From Lachnospiraceae bacterium (GTDB lineage: Bacteria > Bacillota > Clostridia > Lachnospirales > Lachnospiraceae), in contig QXXL01000046.1 of the NCBI GenBank assembly GCA_009911505.1, positions 28,504 through 92,503 of the forward strand: a stretch of 64,000 bases of DNA, read 5' to 3'. A model generated the notes under the pieces. That model did no database searches, was not told the DNA's origin, and worked only from the letters and a program-made list of their open reading frames with translations. The position numbers and the translations under genes are program-made. Below, piece by piece: positions 26,927 to 35,852 of this stretch; the stretch's first letter is position 1; every line of letters begins with the position of its first letter.

Positions 26927-27559
26927 ATGAATAGCAAAATAGAGCAGATGATCAGCGAAATAGAAGAGTACATAGAAAGCTGTAAACCTCGGATGTTTAG
27001 TGGTTCCACTATTGTTGTAGATAAAGAGACAATGGAAGAGTTATTGACAGAATTGCGTCTTAAGACACCAGAAGAGATTAAGCGTTACCAAAAGATCATA
27101 AGCCAAAAGGAGGCAATTTTGGCAGATGCCAATGCAAAAGCACAGCAGATGCTTTTACATGCGGAGGAAATGCAGGCTGCGCAGGTCAGTGAGCACGAGA
27201 TTATGCAGCAGGCATATGCCAAGGCAAATGAGGTTGTCAGCGCTGCCAAACAACAGGCACAGGAAATATACGACAACGCAGTACGGGATGCCGATGAAAT
27301 CCGGTTAGGCGCGATTTCTTATACGGACGAGCTGTTAAAAAATACGCAGGATGTCCTTTCACGTTCCATTGAAACCACAAGGGCCAGGACCGATCATTTG
27401 CTTGAGTCTTTGCAGGAGTATTTAACAGTTGTGATGGCCAACCGCAGCGAGCTTGCAGTGCCGCCACAGGCCGGGGAAGAAACAGGCCAGCCCGGCGCCG
27501 CAGAGGAGATGGAGCTTAACATCCCCTATTCAACCGATCAGGACGCCTTTGGCGAATAG
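26927..27559 (+). CDS. Coiled-coil protein, DivIVA/ATP-synthase-b-like, unknown role
   Basis: 210 residues, almost all helical. An N-terminal segment (EQMISEIEEYIESCKPRMF, then STIVVDKETMEELLTELRL) is followed by a long Ala/Gln/Glu-rich coiled coil (about 60-165) that resembles the stalk of F-type ATPase b subunits or DivIVA proteins, and an acidic Pro-rich tail. No membrane segment. Proteins of this kind recur after coaD in Lachnospiraceae and may organise the division site or envelope; that is inference. It is the last gene of the operon, and a terminator lies 17 bases on. Confidence 0.75.
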   Translation: MNSKIEQMISEIEEYIESCKPRMFSGSTIVVDKETMEELLTELRLKTPEEIKRYQKIISQKEAILADANAKAQQMLLHAEEMQAAQVSEHEIMQQAYAKANEVVSAAKQQAQEIYDNAVRDADEIRLGAISYTDELLKNTQDVLSRSIETTRARTDHLLESLQEYLTVVMANRSELAVPPQAGEETGQPGAAEEMELNIPYSTDQDAFGE

Positions 27560-28465
27560 ATATAAGAAATAACTTAAGATACTGCTTGCAGCGGCAAAGC
27601 ACAGCCTGCAGGTAAGGTATCTTTTTTTAGAAAACGTGCATCCACGGCTTAAGGAGCAGGTTTGTGCAAATCCGCACAGTCCGCCGAACGAAGCAAAAAA
27701 GACAGCCAGCAGGTAAGAGGTTTCCTGGGGCAGGGCGGAATTTTTTAGGTAGGAGATTCCTGTCGTTACTTCGGTTAACCCTGTGCATATGAGGTTAAAC
27801 AACGGGTAAGCCCCGTTATAGGTATGGAGGATAGAGGCAAAGACAGAGAACATCATAATATAGCCCCCCAGCTTGGTCAGCGCCTCGAACCCATTCATAA
27901 TACCAGCGTCTATGATCCCAAAATGAAGCGCCGGATCGGAGGCTGCGTTTTTTGCGTCCTTTGGGCGCAGTTTTTTCAATTGGAAGACAGCATAGCATAC
28001 TGGGGGCAAATACAGGGCTGCATAACAATATGGAACCATCTGTGGCATTTGAAGTACAGAGGTAAGCAGGTAGCCGCTGACAAATACAGGGCTTAGCTGG
28101 TTAAAGCAGATGCATAGGATCTCTGCTTCTTTTTGGCTGATTTTTTTTTGCCCCGCCAAATCTGCGCTGATTTTGCTTCCCATTGGAAACCCAAAAAGGA
28201 GCCCGCCTAACAGCGCAAAGCTGCCGCTTTGGCTGGTGGGGATGATATGCTTTGTAACCGGATATAAATATTTTGTGGCCAACTGCATATAATTGGAATA
28301 CACCATCAGGTTTGACAGGATTGCAAGCGGCAAAAGCGCTGGCAAAATCTGCCGGTACCACAGCAAAAGCCCATTTGCAGCCGCTTCCATGGAGGTGGCA
28401 GGATGTGTCACAATAAAAAAGATAAATAATAGTAAAACCATTAAAATAACAATATTTTTCTTCAT
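27530..28465 (-). CDS. ylbJ: YlbJ-type sporulation integral membrane protein
   Basis: 311 residues, about eight membrane helices. The paired Gate-domain pattern of nucleoside-recognition/SpoIIM-like proteins is seen: LLLWYRQILPALLPLAILSN and GGLLFGFPMGSKISADL in the first half; NGFEALTKLGGYIMMFSVF and FASFGGLCGFAQTCSL in the second. In Bacillus YlbJ is a sigma-E-dependent protein needed for heat-resistant spores. Gene order rsmD-coaD-ylbJ-...-tmcAL(ylbM) matches Bacillus and supports the call, though the gene is inverted here. Its 3' end overlaps the convergent coiled-coil gene by 30 bases. Confidence 0.85.
   Translation of the reverse strand: MKKNIVILMVLLLFIFFIVTHPATSMEAAANGLLLWYRQILPALLPLAILSNLMVYSNYMQLATKYLYPVTKHIIPTSQSGSFALLGGLLFGFPMGSKISADLAGQKKISQKEAEILCICFNQLSPVFVSGYLLTSVLQMPQMVPYCYAALYLPPVCYAVFQLKKLRPKDAKNAASDPALHFGIIDAGIMNGFEALTKLGGYIMMFSVFASILHTYNGAYPLFNLICTGLTEVTTGISYLKNSALPQETSYLLAVFFASFGGLCGFAQTCSLSRGCTFSKKRYLTCRLCFAAASSILSYFLYLFAKGVLIG
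27576..27628 (+). terminator. Terminator of the yicC-coaD operon
   Basis: AAGATAC (27576-27582) pairs with GTATCTT (27617-27623), with an inner CTTGCAG/CTGCAGG pairing, followed by seven T. It lies inside the 3' coding end of the opposite-strand ylbJ gene. Confidence 0.82.
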
Positions 28466-28495
28466 ACTCTAATATATTAAAAACAGGAGGAAGCT

Positions 28496-29944
28496 ATGAG
28501 TGTTTTAGGGGATATAAAACCAGAAAATGTTTTCCGGTATTTTGAAGAGATTAGCCGTATCCCGCGCGGCTCGTACCATACAAAAGCAATTGCCGGTTAT
28601 CTGGAAGCGTTTGCCAGGGGGCATGGCCTTGTGCATTACCGGGATGCGGCTGACAATGTCATTATTATAAAAGACGCGTCCAGCGGATATCAGGATGCCC
28701 CATCTGTAATTTTGCAGGGGCATACCGACATGGTATGTGAAAAAGAAGCTGGCTGTACCATTGACTTTGAAAAAGAAGGGCTTGATTTGTATGTGGACGG
28801 AGAGTTTTTAAAGGCACATGGCACGACCTTAGGCGCGGATGATGGTATAGCGGTGGCATATATGCTTGCCATTTTAGATGACGGGGAACTGGCGCATCCA
28901 AGGCTCGAGGCGGTATTTACATCCAACGAAGAAGTTGGGCTGCTTGGGGCAAAGGAGATTGACTTATCTATGTTAAAAGGGAAAATCCTTTTAAATATTG
29001 ATTCGGATATCGAAGGGCATTTCCTGACAAGCTGCGCCGGGGGGCTTACAGCGCAGACAGACATTCCAGTTTCTTATGAAAAGCGGCAAGGGGTTGGCGT
29101 AGCTGTCCGCCTGCACGGGCTTTTGGGCGGGCATTCCGGAAGTGAAATAGACAAGGAGCATGCGAATGCTATTGTAGAATTGGGCAGGGTGTTAAAATAT
29201 ATAGAGCAGCGGGTTCCAATGGGCATTGCAGAGCTAAAAGGCGGATTAAAAGACAATGCGATACCTCGGGAAGCCGAATGTACGCTTGTGATCAGGCAGC
29301 AGGACCAGGAACTATTTTTTGCCGCTGTTTCGGAGGTTGCGGGTAACCTGCAAAAAGAATATCAGGCAGCAGATCCAGGGCTTCTTGTCAGTACACAGAC
29401 ACTTTCTGAATCGGAGTATGAAGTATTAAACCCCGTCTCTGCGCAGAAGGTACTGTTTTTTTTACGGAATATGCCAAATGGCGTCATGCATATGAGCACA
29501 GTGATAAATGGGCTTGTAGAAACTTCATTAAACGCTGGTATTATGCAGCTGGGGAAAAAGTCCTTCCAGGTTTCTGCTTCTGTCCGCAGCAGCGTGGGAA
29601 GCCGTAAGGAAGAAGTAATGGATAAGCTGGCCTATTTAGCGGAATTTTTAGGGGGCACGGCTGTGGCGGAGGGGGATTACCCGGCATGGGAATATTGTGC
29701 GGATTCTAAAATCAGGGGGAAAATTACAGAGGTTTATAAGAAACTTTTCGAGAAGGAGCCAGTTTTTGAAGCAATCCACGCAGGGCTAGAGTGTGGGATG
29801 TTCTGTGGCAAGATAGAGGGGCTTGACGCCGTTTCGTTTGGGCCGGATAACTTTGATATCCATACGCCAATGGAGCGGCTTAGTATTCCATCTGCGGGGC
29901 GTATTTATCAGTTTTTGACAGAGCTGCTAAGGGGTATCAAATAA
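28496..29944 (+). CDS. pepD: Cytosolic beta-Ala-His dipeptidase (M20C family)
   Basis: 482 residues, typical length. PENVFRYFEEISRIPRGSYHT is the family start; metal ligands are in LQGHTDMVCEK (His, Asp), GADDGIAVAYMLAIL, TSNEEVGLLGA (catalytic Glu pair) and the late AIHAGLECGMF. It cleaves dipeptides with broad specificity using zinc, in the cytoplasm, and fits amino-acid fermentation. Ribosome site CAGGAGG. Starts 30 bases from the divergent ylbJ and is followed at two bases by an M23 peptidase. Confidence 0.95.
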   Translation: MSVLGDIKPENVFRYFEEISRIPRGSYHTKAIAGYLEAFARGHGLVHYRDAADNVIIIKDASSGYQDAPSVILQGHTDMVCEKEAGCTIDFEKEGLDLYVDGEFLKAHGTTLGADDGIAVAYMLAILDDGELAHPRLEAVFTSNEEVGLLGAKEIDLSMLKGKILLNIDSDIEGHFLTSCAGGLTAQTDIPVSYEKRQGVGVAVRLHGLLGGHSGSEIDKEHANAIVELGRVLKYIEQRVPMGIAELKGGLKDNAIPREAECTLVIRQQDQELFFAAVSEVAGNLQKEYQAADPGLLVSTQTLSESEYEVLNPVSAQKVLFFLRNMPNGVMHMSTVINGLVETSLNAGIMQLGKKSFQVSASVRSSVGSRKEEVMDKLAYLAEFLGGTAVAEGDYPAWEYCADSKIRGKITEVYKKLFEKEPVFEAIHAGLECGMFCGKIEGLDAVSFGPDNFDIHTPMERLSIPSAGRIYQFLTELLRGIK

Positions 29945-29946
29945 GC

Positions 29947-30582
29947 TTGGCAAGGGTCCGCAGAGTTTTTTCATATTTTTTACTGTTTTTTGTGCTGGTA
30001 GCTTTGGATGCATGGCTGTTTTTGTTTTTTTACCAGCAGTCATTGCAGGGGCAGGAAGATCATTTAGAGGCGGTATGGGAAGATATAGTTTATTTTCCCG
30101 TACCGCAGTCTGCTTATGACAAAGAACGGTTTGGGGTTACATTTGCAGACAGCTGGATGGACAGCCGCAAGTTTGGCGGGGAACGTACGCATGAGGGGTG
30201 CGATATTATGGCGTCGCTGAATGAGCGGGGGAAGTATCCGGTTGTCAGTATGTCGGACGGATACATAGAAAAAATGGGGTGGTTAAAGCTGGGCGGCTAC
30301 CGGATTGGCGTGCGCAGTACGCGGGGCGTATATTTTTATTATGCGCATTTGAGCGATTACGCCCCAGGCCTTGCCGTAGGGGATGAGGTGAAGGCGGGGG
30401 AGCTTTTAGGGTTTATGGGGGATACCGGATACAGCGAGACAGAAGGGACGACCGGGTACTTTCCTGTCCACCTGCATGTGGGGATTTATCTGGATGAGGA
30501 TGGCAAGGAGAAAAGCTATAACCCTTATCCGTTTTTGAAAAAGCTGGAAGGCAGCAAGCTGACGTATTGGATTTGTGACTGA
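29947..30582 (+). CDS. Membrane-anchored M23 (LytM-type) peptidase
   Basis: 211 residues. N-terminal membrane anchor (VFSYFLLFFVLVALDAWLFLFF) then an M23 domain: zinc ligands HxxxD in RTHEGCDI (about 80) and HLH in FPVHLHVGIY (about 178), with YYAHL between. All ligand positions are filled, so an active endopeptidase on peptidoglycan cross-bridges is likely. The start is TTG at 29947, two bases after the pepD stop, with AAGGGG upstream; translation probably depends on coupling. A role in spore or vegetative wall remodelling cannot be separated. Confidence 0.88.
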   Translation: MARVRRVFSYFLLFFVLVALDAWLFLFFYQQSLQGQEDHLEAVWEDIVYFPVPQSAYDKERFGVTFADSWMDSRKFGGERTHEGCDIMASLNERGKYPVVSMSDGYIEKMGWLKLGGYRIGVRSTRGVYFYYAHLSDYAPGLAVGDEVKAGELLGFMGDTGYSETEGTTGYFPVHLHVGIYLDEDGKEKSYNPYPFLKKLEGSKLTYWICD

Positions 30583-30602
30583 GGGGTGGAGGGCGCAGGG
30601 GC

Positions 30603-31889
30603 TTACAAAATAACCATTCCCCTGCGGTACTCTGGTTTTTGCCCTGCGCCTGTTTTTTGTGCCAAAGCGCCATAGTATAAATCAGAAGCAAACACATCTT
30701 TTTCAAAAACCGCGCGTGCTTTAGCGTCAAGGAGTGCGGCATGTTTAGGCGGTTTTGTAATAAGGGGGCGTTTTGCTTTTTTTTGTATTGTACCAAAAAG
30801 CCCGGCAGCATCCCGTCTAAACCCTAAAAGCCGCAGATAAGGTACAAAACCATAGGATCTTGCATCTGCAATGTCTTTGCCTGTAATATCTAATAAAATA
30901 TGCAAAAGTATCCGGCTAATCCGGCTATAGGTTACTTCTTTACGTTTAAGGGTTTCACAAAAGCCCTGGTAATCCCGATAGTGGGGCAAGAGGTTTAAAA
31001 TCCGGTTGGACAGTTCCGCGGAGCAGTCTGCAAACTGTCCAAATCCACTTTCCCTGCCCATAAGCAGTTTATAATACAGCATACTGGAGAAGTCCTGTTC
31101 TGTCAAAAACCTGGCGCCTGGGGCAAGCAGCGCTTCTGCGGTGCATTCTGGCAAAAAACGGGATAAGCCATTTGGGGCTTCTGAGGATAGTTTTGTGCTT
31201 TTGTTAAAAAGATGTGCGCGGATGGCTGTGGCAGAACAGTATTTTTTGTGCAGATCTTTATCATGGTATCCTGCCCCTTCCCGTAGGACAGGTACGGGCT
31301 TAAGAGTAAAATGGCTGCGTTTTACCGCTTTTAGATATTCCAGGGCCAGGATATTATTGGGAGATTCCAGTAAGGATTTTAGATTTGCTTCACGAGCTTC
31401 CTTTTGTATATGAAAGCCGGGCAAGCCATTTGCCCTACAGTAACCAATTACTGCTTTTTCCCGGGCAGCTGGAAAAGGCTCCCCGTTTTTTAGGTATGAA
31501 TGCAGGCGTGTTTTATAATCTTTGGGCTCGTGTGCTAAAATTTCTGCTACATAGGACATAAGTGGCAGATCAGGCGTCTCACAGCCGAAGCTGACTGCGT
31601 CTACACAGCCGAGCGCATCTAAAAGGCCTATTCCCGCTGCAGCGAAATATTCGGCAGATGCAGTTGCAAAAACGGTTGGGATTTCAAATACAAAATCCGC
31701 GCCGTTTTTTAGTGCCATCTCTGTGCGGCTAAACTTGTCCAAAACAGCGGGCAATCCGCGCTGTACGAAATTGCCGCTCATGGCGATGATTACATAGTCT
31801 GCATGGAATAATTCTTTTGCTTTTTTTAATTGGTAAGAGTGGCCGTTATGGAATGGGTTGTATTCTGCAATAATGCCTATTGTATTCAT
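30603..31889 (-). CDS. tmcAL: tRNA(Met) cytidine acetate ligase
   Basis: 428 residues. GIIAEYNPFHNGHSYQLKKA carries the HxGH-type nucleotide-binding motif, followed by VIIAMSGNFVQRGLPAVLDKF, both family hallmarks (formerly YlbM). The enzyme activates acetate with ATP and acetylates the wobble cytidine of elongator tRNA-Met to ac4C. Normal length (about 400). Near ylbJ and coaD as in Bacillus. Ribosome site AAAGGAG. It converges on the M23 gene with 20 bases between stops. Confidence 0.95.
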   Translation of the reverse strand: MNTIGIIAEYNPFHNGHSYQLKKAKELFHADYVIIAMSGNFVQRGLPAVLDKFSRTEMALKNGADFVFEIPTVFATASAEYFAAAGIGLLDALGCVDAVSFGCETPDLPLMSYVAEILAHEPKDYKTRLHSYLKNGEPFPAAREKAVIGYCRANGLPGFHIQKEAREANLKSLLESPNNILALEYLKAVKRSHFTLKPVPVLREGAGYHDKDLHKKYCSATAIRAHLFNKSTKLSSEAPNGLSRFLPECTAEALLAPGARFLTEQDFSSMLYYKLLMGRESGFGQFADCSAELSNRILNLLPHYRDYQGFCETLKRKEVTYSRISRILLHILLDITGKDIADARSYGFVPYLRLLGFRRDAAGLFGTIQKKAKRPLITKPPKHAALLDAKARAVFEKDVFASDLYYGALAQKTGAGQKPEYRRGMVIL

Positions 31890-32044
31890 AGGTTGGCTCC
31901 TTTATGAAGTAGAATATGGTATTGGTTTGAATATATATGTGTTGTATATAATATAGCATGTTTTTGTGGTGGGGGATACTTGTATTTTTGTGGAGTATTT
32001 TTTGAGTATGATTTGGTTTTGCGGCGGTTAGGTGTAGGGGTGGG

Positions 32045-32112
32045 TGGCAAAAGGGGCCGTCAGTCAGGCCCCAGCCGCATACCCTGCCCTCTGACTGACG
32101 GCTCCTTTGCCA
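32045..32112. repeat. Long inverted repeat between tmcAL and spo0A
   Basis: TGGCAAAAGGGGCCGTCAG plus TCAG (32045-32067) pairs with CTGACTGACGGCTCC plus TTTGCCA (32091-32112), giving about 20 paired bases around a 23-base loop. It lies between divergent genes, so it is not an ordinary terminator. TGGCAAA and GACTG are shared with the repeat at 47959-47984. The rest of 31890-32160 is AT-rich with no gene. Confidence 0.8.
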
Positions 32113-32161
32113 TTCTCCCCTCTCTAAATCCCCCCATGTTTCTATAAAAAAAATATATATT

Positions 32162-32310
32162 CTCGACAAATACAGACACAAACCCAAATCAAAGCAAAAA
32201 ATATGGCACATCAATCCCATTCGATCGACAAAGCATTTCCCTACCCGCCGTGCCATTGTCGAAAACTGCGAAATTTTATGATTGCTTCAAAGGGAAGGGA
32301 TGCTTATAAT
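32162..32310 (+). promoter_or_regulatory. spo0A upstream region with Spo0A-box-like sites and a possible promoter
   Basis: Three matches to the Spo0A box TGTCGAA: exact at 32257-32263 (within TTGTCGAAA), and one mismatch each, inverted, at 32162-32168 (TGTCGAG) and 32224-32230 (TGTCGAT). A perfect TATAAT at 32305-32310 has a weak TTGCTT at 32282-32287, spacing 17. This suggests autoregulation with a promoter about 80 bases before spo0A. Confidence 0.5.
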
Positions 32311-32389
32311 ACAAATAGTCTTGATTTTAGACACGCTTTGAAAAGGAGTGTGGAAAATAACAAAAAGTTTTAGGAGGAGAAAAATTGGA

Positions 32390-33202
32390 ATGGGTAAATT
32401 AAATGTTGCGATTGCAGACGATAATGAAAGAATGCTGGGATTATTGGGAGATATTATCCGCAGTGATGAAGAATGTGAGGTAGTCGGTACGGCAAAAGAT
32501 GGAGAAGAAGCTTGTAAAATGATCAAGGATAAAGAACCTGATGTAGTATTGCTTGATATTGTCATGCCAAAATTAGACGGTTTGGGCGTTATGGACAGGA
32601 TACGGCATGATGTGACTATCAAAAAATGCCCGTCTTTTATTATGATAAGCGCTATAGGCAATGAAAAAATTACAGAAAACGCTTTTTTATCCGGAGCAGA
32701 TTACTATATTATGAAACCGTTTGACAATGATATGGTGATCAGCCGGATTAAACAGGTAAAACAGCATACAGAGGTGCCTAAAGATACCGAAAAACGTAAG
32801 ATAGGGGCTTACGAGAAATATGAAAAAAAAGAAGAGAAAACCGTAAGGAACTTGGAAGCAGATGTTACGGATATTATACATGAAATTGGCGTACCCGCCC
32901 ATATTAAGGGTTACCAATATCTGCGGGAAGCCATAATGATGTCTGTTGATGATATCGAAATGCTTAATTCTATCACTAAAATCCTATATCCGACTATTGC
33001 AAAACGTTACCAGACTACGCCAAGCCGGGTAGAACGCGCAATCCGGCATGCAATTGAAGTGGCATGGAGCAGAGGCAAGATGGATACGATAGACGAGCTG
33101 TTCGGTTATACCATCAATAACGGCAAAGGTAAGCCGACCAATTCAGAGTTTATTGCGTTGATAGCAGACAAAATACGCCTGGATTATAAACATGGCGCAT
33201 AA
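32390..33202 (+). CDS. spo0A: Sporulation master regulator Spo0A
   Basis: 270 residues. Receiver domain (1-125) with acidic pocket IADDN, phosphorylated Asp in [13 protein letters not shown] (about 56), Ser/Thr in FIMISAIG and Lys in YYIMKPFD. After a charged linker, the Spo0A_C DNA-binding domain (about 155-265): [20 protein letters not shown], then the recognition helix region [20 protein letters not shown]. When phosphorylated it turns on sporulation and other stationary-phase genes by binding TGTCGAA boxes. No spoIVB is found next to it. AGGAGG lies 12 bases before ATG 32390, a rather long spacing. Confidence 0.97.
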   Translation: MGKLNVAIADDNERMLGLLGDIIRSDEECEVVGTAKDGEEACKMIKDKEPDVVLLDIVMPKLDGLGVMDRIRHDVTIKKCPSFIMISAIGNEKITENAFLSGADYYIMKPFDNDMVISRIKQVKQHTEVPKDTEKRKIGAYEKYEKKEEKTVRNLEADVTDIIHEIGVPAHIKGYQYLREAIMMSVDDIEMLNSITKILYPTIAKRYQTTPSRVERAIRHAIEVAWSRGKMDTIDELFGYTINNGKGKPTNSEFIALIADKIRLDYKHGA

Positions 33203-33239
33203 CGATTTTTTTCTTTCTATTGTGCCTAAAATAGAGTAT

Positions 33240-33273
33240 AATAGACCTATCATTTCAGTATGGGAGGTCTATT
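33240..33273 (+). terminator. Hairpin at the spo0A-glgA junction, overlapping a -10 site
   Basis: AATAGACCT (33240-33248) pairs with AGGTCTATT (33265-33273), followed by TTT and then the glgA ATG at 33277. The right arm holds part of the ribosome site (GGGAGG, 33262-33267). A TATAAT at 33237-33242 overlaps the left arm, so glgA's own transcript would probably start inside or after it and lack the full hairpin, whereas read-through from spo0A would contain it. Confidence 0.55.
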
Positions 33274-33276
33274 TTT

Positions 33277-34719
33277 ATGAAAAAAATACTTTTTGCGGCA
33301 TCAGAAGCAGTACCTTTTATTAAAACAGGCGGCCTTGCGGATGTAATTGGCTCACTGCCGGGATATTTCGACAGCCAGAAATATGACGTGCGGGTGATCC
33401 TGCCGAAATATGCCTGTATGGACGGCGGGTTTGCCGCAATGTTAAAGCCCATTACCCACTTTGATGTGGAGCTAGGCTGGCGTCGTCAATATGCGGGGGT
33501 TTTAGAGGCAAAAATAAATGGAATCCAGTATTATTTAATTGACAATGAATATTACTTTGCAGGAGAACGCCCGTATGGGGAAATATACCAGGATATAGAA
33601 AAATTTGCTTTTTTCTCAAAGGCAGTGTTGGATACTATAGAAAAAATCGGGTTTGTGCCTGATATTATCCACTGTAATGACTGGCAGACCGGGATGATAC
33701 CTGTGTTTTTAAAAAATATTTATCAATCCAAAGAAAGCTACCGCGCAATCCGTACAGTATTCTCTATCCACAATATCCGTTTCCAGGGACGGTGGATTTT
33801 GGAGGAGGTTAGAGATGTCACGGGGCTTCCGTATGATGTGTTTACACCAAAAGGAATCGAGACATATGGGGAATCGAATTATTTAAAGGGGGGCATAGTA
33901 TATTCAGATGTCGTTACGACCGTAAGTAAGTCTTATGCGATGGAAATTATGACGCCGGAGGGCGGCGAAGGGTTAGATGGCGTTTTGCGTTATTACAGCG
34001 ATAAGCTGTTTGGTATATTAAACGGGTTGGATTATAAGGAATTTAACCCTGAAACGGATCCACGTATCCCATACCACTTTAACAAGTCTAATATTAAAAC
34101 GATAAAACCAAAAAACAAAGAAAAACTGCAGGAAATGGTAGGCCTTCCAAAAGCGCCGGATACATTTTTGATAGGGATGGTATCCCGGATGTCGGATCAG
34201 AAGGGGTTTGATTTGGTTTCGCATATTTTAGACACATTTCTTGCTAATGAAAATGTGCAAATTGCGGTTTTGGGTACTGGGGAAGCGCGTTATGAAAATA
34301 TGTTCCGCTACTTTGCCGACAAATATCCGTCCAAGCTGTCGGTGCATATTTGTTATTCTGAAGATATGGCGCATTTGATTTATGCGGGTGCAGACGCTTT
34401 TTTGATGCCGTCGCTATTTGAACCATGCGGCTTAAGCCAGCTTATGGCCCTGCGTTATGGAACGGTGCCAATTGTGCGGGAAACAGGGGGGCTTAGGGAT
34501 ACAGTGGAGCCTTACAACAAGTATACGCAGCAGGGTTATGGGTTTTCCTTTGCCAATTACAATGCCGATGAAATGATATCCATTGTACGCTCTGCGATGG
34601 GGCTTTATTATACAGAGAAGGAAAACTGGCAGAACTTAATGTTACGTGGCATGGAGCAGGATTTTTCCTGGGAAAGCTCAGTAAAGGAGTATGAACAGCT
34701 ATATGACGGTATCTGCTAA
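33277..34719 (+). CDS. glgA: Glycogen (starch) synthase, first copy
   Basis: 480 residues, a full GT5 enzyme. N-terminal KTGGLADV (ADP-glucose binding Lys, residue 15), HCNDWQTGMIPVFL, SIHNIRFQG; C-terminal half with MVSRMSDQKGFDL, the acceptor/catalytic block PSLFEPCGLSQLMALRYG and VRETGGLRDTV. It extends glycogen from ADP-glucose in the cytoplasm. No other glycogen gene (glgB, glgC, glgD) lies in the window. A second, similar gene is at 45683-47134. It ends one base from the convergent DUF5688 gene. Confidence 0.95.
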   Translation: MKKILFAASEAVPFIKTGGLADVIGSLPGYFDSQKYDVRVILPKYACMDGGFAAMLKPITHFDVELGWRRQYAGVLEAKINGIQYYLIDNEYYFAGERPYGEIYQDIEKFAFFSKAVLDTIEKIGFVPDIIHCNDWQTGMIPVFLKNIYQSKESYRAIRTVFSIHNIRFQGRWILEEVRDVTGLPYDVFTPKGIETYGESNYLKGGIVYSDVVTTVSKSYAMEIMTPEGGEGLDGVLRYYSDKLFGILNGLDYKEFNPETDPRIPYHFNKSNIKTIKPKNKEKLQEMVGLPKAPDTFLIGMVSRMSDQKGFDLVSHILDTFLANENVQIAVLGTGEARYENMFRYFADKYPSKLSVHICYSEDMAHLIYAGADAFLMPSLFEPCGLSQLMALRYGTVPIVRETGGLRDTVEPYNKYTQQGYGFSFANYNADEMISIVRSAMGLYYTEKENWQNLMLRGMEQDFSWESSVKEYEQLYDGIC

Positions 34720-34720
34720 G

Positions 34721-35653
34721 CTACATGGTTACACAGTCTAATTCGCGATCATAATAATAAAAATGGTCAGAAAGGATTTCTTCCCTTGATACGTGGCGTG
34801 TGTTGACTTCCTGGATGATGCAGTTTAATCCAGATGCATTGGGGCAGCATCTTTTAGGAAGTAAGAGTACTTCATGGATGGAGCTTGGCAGGATATAAAG
34901 GTCGGAGTTTAATAGGCGGGCAGAGCATGAGAGGACTTTAGGGTAAAGCAGGACAGATGCGCCATAATATTTTTGAGTATTGGAGAGGACATAAAGAGAG
35001 GGCGGCTCTGGCTTCTCAGACGCCCTTTGGCAAGCATCCTGCGGATCCGGCTGCGGCATACTGTGAGTGAATTGGTGATCGGTGCAGGCGGATTTTAAAA
35101 CATCTTCCATACTGCTTAAATCCTGTGGGAGCAGTGTGGGGGTGTTTTTTTGTGCCAAGGCGTACAGGGAATCCGCTGTGATATTCCAAAAATCAAGATG
35201 GTGGTTGTGGATTAGGATAGTGGCGTTGCCATTTTGGACATCTGGCATAAAACAGCAAAAGACGACGGCGAGATCCAGGAAACAAAAATGGGGCAGGTTT
35301 TTTAAAAGCCCTTTGTTTTGTGAATAGCTAACCAGTTTAAAGATGATGCGGTTTTTAACTTGATCGTAGTTTGTGAAGAAAGAAAGATCGATATTTTGGG
35401 AAGGCAGGTTGCTTTGGTAGGATGCAATGATGTCGTCTAAGACACTGGAAAGCGGCTTGCCTGCTAAATAGTCTTCGTAGTGGTAATTTAAAAAAAGTGT
35501 TGGCGTGATGTTTACTGAGCCGTCTTCAATTGTGAGCCCGTCTAACTTGGTATTGTTGTTTTTTATAATTGGATGCAATGTTACGGATACCTTATCGCCA
35601 AAATATTCGCGAATTGAAGTGATAGTTGATGATTTGAAATTTTCATAATCCAT
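34721..35653 (-). CDS. DUF5688 family protein
   Basis: 310 residues with the features of this Lachnospiraceae family: the N-terminal TLHPIIKNNNTKLDGLTI segment, NITPTLFLNYHYEDYLAG, the middle LPHFCFLDLAVVFCCFMP, and the C-terminal LYVLSNTQKYYGASVLLYP and DLYILPSSIHEVLLLP. It has no signal peptide or clear catalytic motif; function unknown. These proteins often come in variable, multi-copy sets in gut Clostridia, so it may belong to an accessory or defence-like set. The Pro/Ser-rich linker (about 205-225) is variable. Own ribosome site AAAAGGAG. Confidence 0.8.
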   Translation of the reverse strand: MDYENFKSSTITSIREYFGDKVSVTLHPIIKNNNTKLDGLTIEDGSVNITPTLFLNYHYEDYLAGKPLSSVLDDIIASYQSNLPSQNIDLSFFTNYDQVKNRIIFKLVSYSQNKGLLKNLPHFCFLDLAVVFCCFMPDVQNGNATILIHNHHLDFWNITADSLYALAQKNTPTLLPQDLSSMEDVLKSACTDHQFTHSMPQPDPQDACQRASEKPEPPSLYVLSNTQKYYGASVLLYPKVLSCSARLLNSDLYILPSSIHEVLLLPKRCCPNASGLNCIIQEVNTRHVSREEILSDHFYYYDRELDCVTM

Positions 35654-35852
35654 AGAATAACTCCTTTTGAAATGGGGATTGATAGAATTGATATGAGAAA
35701 TGAAGAATAAAAGATATTATTGCATACAGAAGAAGTCTGTATAGATTCAATATAACATGTTCTTGATTAAACTGCAAGAGGAAATTAAAAAACATTTACG
35801 CAATTAGAGATGACATTTACAGCAGCCAGAAAGCATCACGCAGCAAATTGGG

